A stretch of 64,000 nucleotides of DNA from Verrucomicrobiota bacterium (lineage in GTDB: Bacteria > Verrucomicrobiota > Verrucomicrobiia > Verrucomicrobiales > Akkermansiaceae), in assembly GCA_017301995.1 (NCBI GenBank), contig JAFLEH010000015.1, positions 62,001 through 126,000 on the forward strand. Reading direction: 5' to 3'. The notes beneath the pieces were generated by a model. It was not told where the DNA came from. It saw only the letters and a program-made list of their open reading frames with translations, and did no database searches. Position numbers and translations under genes: made by a program. Positions 26,116 to 32,969 of the stretch are shown piece after piece (the stretch's first letter is position 1; each line of letters opens with the position of its first letter).

Positions 26116-27267
26116 ATGGCAACAGCAAGTGAAGTTCCGGGATCCGGGCGACCGGGTAGCCTCGTGGTGTTCGCGTTTGTGGGCACGCTCGATTTCCGGG
26201 GCCGGCTCAGGAAGGAGATTGCGACCCTCCGTGGGGCGGGTGTCGCGTGCCGCTTGGTGCTTGGCGAGATCGGCGAGAGAAGGCCCCGGGAGGAGGATTA
26301 CGACTTTCCGATCGAGGTGCTGCGGGTTCCTTGTTTCAAGGGCAAGGTGCGCTATTTCCTCCATCAGTTGCGGTATGCCTGGCGAGCGGGAAGGAGGATT
26401 GCGGATCTGGCGCCGCAGGCGGTGGTTTGTGTCGGGCTTGATTGCGCGCTGGCCGGTGTCGTCGCGAAGTGGTTCCGGCCTGGGATTCGTCTGATCTTCG
26501 ACAGCAACGAGCTTTATCTGGAGAGCATGAACAGCAGGGTGCGCCGCATGGTGTGGAATCCGTTGCAGACCATGGTTCTGAAGGCATGCGACGGGATCTT
26601 TCACGCCGAGGCGAACCGCATGGAGTATTTCAAGCGTACATACGGACGCAAAGACAAGCCGCAATTGGTTGTGGAGAACTTCCCAGATTACCATGTGGGA
26701 GAAGCGCGGGTGGCTCCTTCCGATGGGCCGCTGAAGGTAATCTATCTTGGGGCGCTGGGCGGTGACCGCTACACCCACGAGTTGATTGCCGCGGGGATGG
26801 CAATGGAGGGGGTGATCGAGTTGGATCTTGTCGGCTTCGCCACGCCGGAGGTGATGGCCGATCTCGAGCGGCGCTATGGAGCGCGACCGGCGCCAAACAT
26901 AAGGATTCTCCCTGCCGTCGCGTATCACGATATCCCGGAACTACTTCGTTCTTATCACATTGGAATCGCTCTCTATAAGAATACAAATCTTAACAATTAT
27001 TATTGCGCTCCGAACAAGGTTTATGATTACCTGATGAGCGGGATGGCGGTGATTGCCAACGACTATCCGGGCTTGCGCAAGGTGATCGAAGGCAACCGGG
27101 TCGGTGCCTGCGTGGCGGACTTGACTCCCGCATCCTTCGAAGGGGCGGTACGCAGAATTGCCGAAGAACGGTGCTGGGACAATATCACCGATGCCATCCG
27201 GCGGAAGTATTGCTGGGAAGCGCAGGAAGCGCAGCTTGTGGATGCGGTGCTGGGGGTGAAACGGTGA
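26116..27267 (+). CDS. Glycosyltransferase, GT4-like, paralogue of the 15408 gene
   Basis: The 383-aa product shares with the 15408 protein the order FVGTLDFRGRLRKEIATL, RLIFDSNELYLESMNS, KVIYLGALGGDRYTHELI and LYKNTNLNNYYCAPNKVYDY, then SGMAVIANDYPG. It is a GT-B enzyme probably acting on the same polymer. Its stop codon TGA lies within the first units of the octamer array that starts at 27255, so the last few codons are repeat sequence; the ancestral C-terminus may have been altered by the array. Confidence 0.8.
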   Translation: MATASEVPGSGRPGSLVVFAFVGTLDFRGRLRKEIATLRGAGVACRLVLGEIGERRPREEDYDFPIEVLRVPCFKGKVRYFLHQLRYAWRAGRRIADLAPQAVVCVGLDCALAGVVAKWFRPGIRLIFDSNELYLESMNSRVRRMVWNPLQTMVLKACDGIFHAEANRMEYFKRTYGRKDKPQLVVENFPDYHVGEARVAPSDGPLKVIYLGALGGDRYTHELIAAGMAMEGVIELDLVGFATPEVMADLERRYGARPAPNIRILPAVAYHDIPELLRSYHIGIALYKNTNLNNYYCAPNKVYDYLMSGMAVIANDYPGLRKVIEGNRVGACVADLTPASFEGAVRRIAEERCWDNITDAIRRKYCWEAQEAQLVDAVLGVKR

Positions 27268-27570
27268 AACGGTGAAACGGTGAATCGGTGAAACGGTGAA
27301 TCGGTGAATCGGTGAAACGGTGAATCGGTGAATCGGTGAATCGGTGTTTCGGTGTTTCGGTGTTTCGGTGTTTCGGTGTTTCGGTGTTTCGGTGTTTCGG
27401 TGTTTCGGTGTTTCGGTGTTTCGGTGTTTCGGTGTTTCGGTGGGAGAATGAATCGGTTGCTCCGCACGGACCATTCGCATTGTATCACTGACACACCGAG
27501 CGGCGGCGCCGCAACCGAAACACCGCGCCGCAGGCAACCGAAGCACCAGGCCGTCGGCAACCGACACAAT
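27255..27570 (+). repeat. Octamer-repeat element, copy E, with 23-unit array
   Basis: The array has 11 units of GGTGAAAC/GGTGAATC (27255-27342), then 12 uninterrupted units of GGTGTTTC (27343-27438). It is followed by a core (GAGAATGAATCGGTTGCTCC, CTGACACACCGAGCGGCG) and a right arm with inverted GAAACACC-like words. The core and right arm match copy F (27976-28178). E and F lie in the same orientation and flank the four-helix-bundle gene. Confidence 0.92.
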
Positions 27571-27576
27571 AAGAGC

Positions 27577-27951
27577 ATGAACAAAGTCAATGGCGTAAGG
27601 GAACTGGACGTCTATAAGGCGGCATTTTTGCTACAACAGGAGATATTCCGGATTTCGAAGAGGTTTCCAAAGGAAGAGACTTATTCCTTGACGGATCAGA
27701 TCCGTCGCTCATCGCGTTCGATTGGGGCCAATCTATCAGAAGCGTGGGCGAAACGTCGTTACCCTGCCCATTTCTTGTCCAAACTTACGGACGCGGATGG
27801 CGAGCTTCAGGAGACCCTTCATTGGTTGGCATCGGCCGAGGCATGTGATTATCTCGGAGCAGAGCAGTTATCGCACCTTCAAGATCAGGCTTCAATCATA
27901 GGAAAACAACTTGGCAGCATGATCAATTGTTACGAGACCTTCTGCTTCTAG
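27577..27951 (+). CDS. Four-helix-bundle protein (23S rRNA IVP / Avd-like family)
   Basis: The 124-aa product matches the four-helix-bundle family first noted in 23S rRNA intervening sequences and related in fold to the Avd accessory protein of diversity-generating retroelements. Landmarks are RELDVYKAAFLLQQEIFRIS (helix 1), FPKEETYSLTDQIRRSSRSI with the hallmark LTDQIRRSS turn, GANLSEAWAKRR, and LSKLTDADGELQETLHWLAS. Four helices of 20-25 residues are predicted from the pattern, with a basic face that suggests nucleic-acid binding. The ATG at 27577 starts the family homology; the frame is also open through the upstream array, which is unlikely to be translated as such. It is the only protein gene inside a pair of direct octamer-repeat elements, so it may belong to them. 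Confidence 0.92.
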   Translation: MNKVNGVRELDVYKAAFLLQQEIFRISKRFPKEETYSLTDQIRRSSRSIGANLSEAWAKRRYPAHFLSKLTDADGELQETLHWLASAEACDYLGAEQLSHLQDQASIIGKQLGSMINCYETFCF

Positions 27952-27975
27952 GGTTTCGGCGCCGATGCGCGGCCC

Positions 27976-28178
27976 GGTGTTTCGGTGTTTCGGTGTTTCG
28001 GTGTTTCGGTGTTTCGGTGTTTCGGTGTTTCGGTGCCGCTGCGCGGTCAGTGTTTCGGTAAGAGAGAATGAACCGGTCGCTCCGCACCGACCATTCGCAG
28101 TTCTTTACTGACACACCGAGCGGCGTAGCCGCAACCGAAACACTGAAACACCGGGCCGCAGGCAACCGAAACACCGGG
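27976..28178 (+). repeat. Octamer-repeat element, copy F
   Basis: Seven GGTGTTTC units (27976-28031) are followed by AGTGTTTC, then the core (GAGAATGAACCGGTCGCTCC, CTGACACACCGAGCGGCG) and a right arm with GAAACACC words. The core matches copy E and the right arm matches copy A at 8377-8424 almost exactly. It begins 25 bp after the four-helix-bundle stop and ends 26 bp before the next gene. Confidence 0.9.
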
Positions 28179-28204
28179 AAGCGCATCGGCGAAAGGTACG
28201 ACAG

Positions 28205-29143
28205 ATGAAAGCAATCGAAAAGCAATTGCGAATCGCGGCCGTCTTCGCGACGATGAACCGCTCGGATACTGCGGCGGCTTGCGTGCGGGCGCTGGCGGCA
28301 CAGACGCGGCCGCCGGAGTGGGTTGTGGTGGCGGACAATGTTTCTGACGATGACACGGTGGCTAGATTGGAAGGGTTGGAGGATTTGCCATTCCGGCTGA
28401 TCGTCCACCGGATGGTTCGGAACCGGGGCAATGCGGGCGGGGTGGAGGAGGCGATGGACCTGGCGTTCGGGTTGGGGGCGGATGCGGTCTGGATTCTGGA
28501 TGATGATTCGTGGCCGAGGCCGGATGCTTTGGAAGTATTGTCGGATGGTGTTTGGGATTCGCGGGTGGTGCGCCATTCGCTGCAAGTCGATCCGAAGACC
28601 GGGAAGTTCACCTGGCCGCTTCAGGTCGCCGATGCGGACGGGGGATGGAGGTTGGCTTGGCAAATGGATGACTTGCCGGGAGGTGAGCGTCTTGTGACCC
28701 GGGGAATGTGGACCGGGGCGCTGGTGTCCAAGGAGGTTAGGGATGAGGTCGGACCGGTCAACGGGGAACTGTTCATCCGCGGGGAGGATGAGGAATATCC
28801 GTGGCGGATTGAGAAGGCGGGGTTTTCGTTTGAGGGATGGCAAGGAGCGGTATTGGACCATCCGGGACCCGTGGATTTGGTGAAATGGAGCATCTTCGGG
28901 AAGCATTTGTTTTTCGAGCGGGGTCTGGCGGATTGGAAGCTTTACTACAAGGTGCGGAATATGGTGTGGCTCAAACGTATGCAGCATGGGGGAGTTGGGG
29001 CCGTTAAGATGGCGGCGGCCTACGCGGCGGCGGTGGCGTCATTCGACGGGGTCAAGAGGTTGCCATTGGTGTGGTGTGCCGTGCGGGATGGGTGGAATGG
29101 GAGACTGGGGAAATGGCAGGGCCAGGTAGGGCCCTCTCGATGA
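28205..29143 (+). CDS. Glycosyltransferase family 2 protein
   Basis: The 312-aa product is a GT-A enzyme: AAVFATMNRSDTAAACVRAL at the N-terminus, VVVADNVSDDD, RNRGNAGGVEEAMDLA, and VWILDDDSWP with the DxD metal-binding motif. GLFIRGEDEEYPWR-like sequence (ELFIRGEDEEYPWRIEKAG) holds the catalytic-base region. It resembles galactofuranosyl/rhamnosyltransferase-type GT2 proteins. The final codons and stop lie within the first palindrome of a GGTAGGGC element at 29125, so the C-terminal tail (QVGPSR) is repeat-derived. Confidence 0.85.
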   Translation: MKAIEKQLRIAAVFATMNRSDTAAACVRALAAQTRPPEWVVVADNVSDDDTVARLEGLEDLPFRLIVHRMVRNRGNAGGVEEAMDLAFGLGADAVWILDDDSWPRPDALEVLSDGVWDSRVVRHSLQVDPKTGKFTWPLQVADADGGWRLAWQMDDLPGGERLVTRGMWTGALVSKEVRDEVGPVNGELFIRGEDEEYPWRIEKAGFSFEGWQGAVLDHPGPVDLVKWSIFGKHLFFERGLADWKLYYKVRNMVWLKRMQHGGVGAVKMAAAYAAAVASFDGVKRLPLVWCAVRDGWNGRLGKWQGQVGPSR

Positions 29144-29262
29144 GAGGGCCGGAGGATGGGGGGAGAACGGGGGAGGCGAAGGGATGGCGATGGCGGTTTG
29201 ATTTCGGTTGGTTCGTTCGCTTTTTCATCCGCTCTGCGGCCTCGGCGAGGCCGCCCTGCCTT
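29125..29262. repeat. GGTAGGGC-ended repeat element, copy 3
   Basis: 138 bp with left palindrome GGCCCTCTC-GAT-GAGAGGGCC, interior words GGGGAGAACGGG and TTCGGTTGGTTCGTTCGC, and right palindrome GGCCTCGGCGAGGCC ending CCCTGCCTT. It is nearly identical to copy 4, 24 bp further on, and overlaps the stop of the GT2 gene. Confidence 0.88.
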
Positions 29263-29286
29263 GGGGCGGGTTCGGTCGTGGATGCG

Positions 29287-29422
29287 GGTAGGGCCCTCTC
29301 GATGAGAGGGCCGGAGGATGGGGGGGAACGGGGGAGACGAAGGGATGACGTTGGCGGTTTGATTTCGGCTGGTTCGTTCGCTTTTTCATCCGCTCGGCGG
29401 CCTCGGCGAGGCCGCCCTACCT
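29287..29422. repeat. GGTAGGGC-ended repeat element, copy 4
   Basis: About 136 bp, in direct orientation to copy 3 with only scattered differences, ending GGCCGCCCTACC. The two copies and their spacer fill the gap between the GT2 and sugar-transferase genes. A third, shorter palindromic stretch (TTTCGGCTAAA type) follows at 29440-29465. Confidence 0.88.
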
Positions 29423-29475
29423 TTTGTGTACATTCGCTCAGCCGTTTCGGCTAAACCGCCCAACCTTTTGGAAAT

Positions 29476-30909
29476 ATGGTTACCCACAGTCTAACCGATC
29501 GATTTGCCATCCGGGCCTTTCAGGTCATGGACGGAGTCGCAATCCTGTTTTCGTTTTGGGTTGCGAGCCTATTGCGGGAGCCGACGCTGGGGTTGATCAA
29601 GGTGTCGATGGCTCCGTTCGGGGTGGACGTGGTGGGCTACAATATCGAGGGATTGACCGATATTTATTGGCTGCTTTTTGTGATCGTGCCTGCGACTCCG
29701 GTGGTTTTGAGGAAGCTTGCGTTCTATGACCAGCCGATGCAGCACCGTCTCGGGCGTTCGCTGCCAAAGCTGGTGCTGGGTTTGGCGGTGGTGTTTTTCC
29801 TGGTGTTGGTGCTGGCGGTGTTGTTTCAGTTGCAAACCTCGAGCCGCTTGGTGCTGGCGATGGGGGTGGGGCTGGCAGCGGGCCTGATTCTGGCGCGTGA
29901 CATGGCGGTGGCGCATTGGTCGCGGTCGCGGGCGCGGCGCGGGTTGGGGCGGGAACCAGTGGTGCTGGCGGGCGTTCCTGAGGAAATCGAAGACTGGTGG
30001 AAGGGAATTGACGACGCGACGCGGCTATATTGGAACGTCGTGGGAAGGTTCGATATGCGGAACGGGGATTTGGACGAGTTCAGGAGGATGCTTACCCGCG
30101 AAGGGGTGGGGCGTGTGTTGTTTGCCGTGAAGACCGCGGATTTCGGCAGGGTGTCCGAGGCGATCGAGATTTGCGAGGTGCAAGGGGTTGAAGCTTGGGT
30201 GGCGGCGAGTTTCCTAAGGACGCGGATCGCGCGGCCGACGTTTGATTTCGTGGGTGATCAGGCGATGTTCGTGCTGCGCTCGACGCCGGACCTGTCGTGG
30301 TCCTTTCTGCTCAAGGAGGTCATGGACCGGGTGGGCGCGGCGCTGCTGCTGGCCACAACATCGTGGTTGTGGGTGGTTGTATGGGTGGGGATTCGGCTGA
30401 GCAGTCCCGGACCGGTGTTTTTCCGGCAAATGCGCGCGGGACGGTATGGCCGGCCGTTCCGGATGTGGAAATTCCGGACGATGGACGTGAACGCCGAGGA
30501 TCGGTTGGCCGATTTGAAGGAGCGGAAGGGAAACGAAATGACGGGACCGGCGTTCAAAATGAAGGATGATCCGCGGATTTTCCGTTTTGGCGGCTGGTTG
30601 CGGCGGTATTCGATTGATGAGTTGCCGCAGTTGGTGAATGTGTTGAGGGGCGAGATGAGCTTGGTTGGGCCACGGCCGCTGCCGCTTTATGAGGTGGAAG
30701 CGATCGAGCAATCGGCGCACCGCCGTCGGATGAGCATGAAGCCCGGCATGACCTGCATTTGGCAGGTGTCCGGTCGCAACCGGATCGCGGATTTCGAGGA
30801 CTGGGTGGAGCTGGATCTCCGCTACATCGACAACTGGTCGTTGTGGTTGGATGTGAAATTGCTGCTCCGGACGGTGCCAACCGTGTTTGGTGGCAAGGGG
30901 GCAAGGTAG
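29476..30909 (+). CDS. Polyprenyl-phosphate sugar-1-phosphate transferase (WcaJ/PHPT type)
   Basis: The 477-aa product initiates a repeat unit by moving a sugar-1-phosphate to undecaprenyl phosphate. About four N-terminal membrane helices and a Rossmann-like CoA-binding part (residues about 155-260) precede the catalytic domain. That domain shows KEVMDRVGAALLLATTSWLW, the re-entrant helix region, PVFFRQMRAGRYGRPFRMWK, KFRTMDVNAEDRL, DELPQLVNVLRGEMSLVGPR and PGMTCIWQVSGRN. Overall layout equals WcaJ/WbaP-like polyprenyl glycosylphosphotransferases. The next gene encodes an unrelated initiating transferase. Confidence 0.92.
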   Translation: MVTHSLTDRFAIRAFQVMDGVAILFSFWVASLLREPTLGLIKVSMAPFGVDVVGYNIEGLTDIYWLLFVIVPATPVVLRKLAFYDQPMQHRLGRSLPKLVLGLAVVFFLVLVLAVLFQLQTSSRLVLAMGVGLAAGLILARDMAVAHWSRSRARRGLGREPVVLAGVPEEIEDWWKGIDDATRLYWNVVGRFDMRNGDLDEFRRMLTREGVGRVLFAVKTADFGRVSEAIEICEVQGVEAWVAASFLRTRIARPTFDFVGDQAMFVLRSTPDLSWSFLLKEVMDRVGAALLLATTSWLWVVVWVGIRLSSPGPVFFRQMRAGRYGRPFRMWKFRTMDVNAEDRLADLKERKGNEMTGPAFKMKDDPRIFRFGGWLRRYSIDELPQLVNVLRGEMSLVGPRPLPLYEVEAIEQSAHRRRMSMKPGMTCIWQVSGRNRIADFEDWVELDLRYIDNWSLWLDVKLLLRTVPTVFGGKGAR

Positions 30910-31007
30910 AATCCGATTCCGGTTGGTTTTCCGAATTGGAGATTGAACCGGGGTATAATACGGCTAAAAGCGGTGCGGAAACAGTGGCGGAGGCCACGAG
31001 GTAAAGA

Positions 31008-32951
31008 ATGGAATCGTATTTTCTGATTATCGTTGTTTTGCTGGCAACATGTGTGGTGGCTGACCTAATGGTCAGGCTGATGATCCGGCTTGCGCCCGTT
31101 TTGGGGTTGATGGACTTGCCCGGGGAACGGCGGATTCATACCAAGGCCGTGCCGAGGGTGGGGGGGGTAGCGGTGTTTCTCGCTTTGCTGGCGGGGATCG
31201 GGATGTTGTGTGGGGTGGGGTTGCTGGGGAGGTTTCCGAGTTTTCTTGCGGCGGGCGACCAGTTGTGGTGGCTGCTGGCGGGGGCATTGGTGCTGGTCGT
31301 GACGGGGGTGGTGGATGACCGGCACGATCTTTCGGCGTGGTGGAAACTGGGGGCCGAGGTGCTGGCCGCCACGCTTGTTTTTGTCAGCACGCAGCGGGAT
31401 TTCGGGGGCTTCATGGGATTCCAGGTTCCGTGGTGGGTGGACTACGGGATTTTTGTGATTTGGGTGGTGGCGCTGGTGAACGCGTTCAATTTGATAGATG
31501 GAATGGATGGTCTCTGCGGAGGGCTCGGGTTCATCGCCACCGGGATTCTCGGTCTGCTGTCTTTGGTCGGTCCGTCGAAGGGGGACGCGCTGATTCTCGC
31601 CGTCATGGGGATCGCGTTGCTGGCCTTTCTCCGGTTCAATTTCCATCCCGCGAAGGTATTTCTGGGGGATGCCGGGTCGATGTTGATCGGCTATCTGATT
31701 GCGACTGCGGGGACGCTTACGGTGGGTAGGCGGGCGGTGGTTGCCGGCGTGCTACTTCCGTTGTTGGTTGCCGGGGTTCCTTTGTTTGATGTGATGCTGG
31801 CGATCTGGCGCCGGAGCGCCCGGAAGCTGGCATACGAAGGCGAGGGGAGGGTGCCGCGGATATTCGGGGCTGACAAGGATCATTTGCATCACCGCTTGCT
31901 TTCCAAAGGATTCGGACAGAGGCAGGTGGCTCTGTTGATCTACGGGATCGCGTTGTTGCTTTCTCTGATCGCGCTTTTGCCGGTGCTGGCGGGGACGAGT
32001 TATCTGGCGTTTTCGATTCTGGGGATGATTGTAACCGGGTTGCTTGGCTTGCGGTTCATCGCCCGGATTGAATTGGTGGAGAGTCGTGAGGGAATGCGGG
32101 CGATTCTTTTTCGGCCGATGAAAAGCGGGGTGGTGGCGATCGGGTATTTCTTTTATGATATGGCGATGCTGGTTGCCGGGGTTTGGTTTGCCATGTGGTT
32201 GGTGGGCAGAGTGGGCGCGTGGGGGCTGCCACTGCGTCTTCAGGTGGTGATGATCTCGACGTTTGTCGCGTGCGGTTTGTTGGGTTTGCGGTTTGGGGGA
32301 GCGCATTCGCGGCATTGGGCGCGGGCTGGGGTGGCGGATTTCGTAAGTTGGGCCGGGTGGCTTGGTTGCGGTCTGCTGCTGAGTTTCGGGTTTTTGTCGG
32401 TTTTCTTCCATGACATCAGCTACCGGGTCGCGCTGACCCATCTGGTGGGCGCCGGAGTGGCGACCATCGGTTTGTTGGTGCCACGGTGCTTTGGAATCGT
32501 GCTGCGGGAGAGCGCGGTGGTGGCCGGGCACCGGCGACACCCTTCGTCGGACCGGATGACAAAGCGGACTCTCCTTTATGGGGCGGGAAATCTTGGCGAG
32601 TTGTTTGTATTCAGTCTGGGTATTCACAAGGGGGCGGATTGGGCGGAATTTTCGTTTGTCGGTTTCATTGATGACAAGAAGGAACTCAAGGGCCGGGTCA
32701 TCCGGGGGTTTCCCGTGCTTGGATCGCTGGACGAGTTCAAAGAATTGGTTGTGCGGCATCGTGTGGAGGCTGTATTGGTGACGATGACCGAGCTTCCAGC
32801 CGGAGCGATGGGCCGTTTGAGTGAATTGGCCGATGCGGCGGGTGTGGAGATCTATGAATGGAAGGCCGGATTGGGAGTCATTGGCCGGGCGATGAAGTCC
32901 GGGGTGGTTGCGGTGCGGAGTGGGGGTGCCAACGGAGCGGCGGAAGATTAA
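31008..32951 (+). CDS. WecA/MraY-type phosphoglycosyltransferase fused to a CapD-like N-terminal region
   Basis: The 647-aa product has two parts. Residues 1 to about 350 are a WecA/MraY-family transferase: DLPGERRIHTKAVPRVGG, VTGVVDDRHDLSAWWKL with the Asp pair, ALVNAFNLIDGMDGLCGG, FLGDAGSMLIGYL, and GADKDHLHHRLLSKGFGQRQ, the HIHH-type motif. Residues about 370-500 add four more membrane helices, and from about 520 a Rossmann-like domain follows (TLLYGAGNLGELFV, FVGFIDDKKELKGRVI, FPVLGSLDEFKELV). That second half resembles the N-terminal half of membrane CapD/FlaA1-type proteins without their dehydratase part. It may initiate a glycan from UDP-GlcNAc and regulate or sense a nucleotide sugar. 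Confidence 0.85.
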   Translation: MESYFLIIVVLLATCVVADLMVRLMIRLAPVLGLMDLPGERRIHTKAVPRVGGVAVFLALLAGIGMLCGVGLLGRFPSFLAAGDQLWWLLAGALVLVVTGVVDDRHDLSAWWKLGAEVLAATLVFVSTQRDFGGFMGFQVPWWVDYGIFVIWVVALVNAFNLIDGMDGLCGGLGFIATGILGLLSLVGPSKGDALILAVMGIALLAFLRFNFHPAKVFLGDAGSMLIGYLIATAGTLTVGRRAVVAGVLLPLLVAGVPLFDVMLAIWRRSARKLAYEGEGRVPRIFGADKDHLHHRLLSKGFGQRQVALLIYGIALLLSLIALLPVLAGTSYLAFSILGMIVTGLLGLRFIARIELVESREGMRAILFRPMKSGVVAIGYFFYDMAMLVAGVWFAMWLVGRVGAWGLPLRLQVVMISTFVACGLLGLRFGGAHSRHWARAGVADFVSWAGWLGCGLLLSFGFLSVFFHDISYRVALTHLVGAGVATIGLLVPRCFGIVLRESAVVAGHRRHPSSDRMTKRTLLYGAGNLGELFVFSLGIHKGADWAEFSFVGFIDDKKELKGRVIRGFPVLGSLDEFKELVVRHRVEAVLVTMTELPAGAMGRLSELADAAGVEIYEWKAGLGVIGRAMKSGVVAVRSGGANGAAED

Positions 32952-32969
32952 AATGGAGGGGGATTCCCG

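Noticed and set aside
27255..27438. CRISPR-like array
   Set aside because: Units are contiguous 8-mers without unique spacers and there are no cas genes.
27063..27590. Minus-strand frames encoding NTETPKHR-type and related peptide repeats
   Set aside because: The peptides are simply the octamer array translated (24 bp gives eight residues) and stay open in several frames. No start signal, and the frame overlaps a real glycosyltransferase gene.
27352..27951. 199-aa frame joining the array to the four-helix-bundle protein
   Set aside because: The N-terminal part is translated repeat (FRCFGVSV units); family homology starts only at the ATG at 27577.
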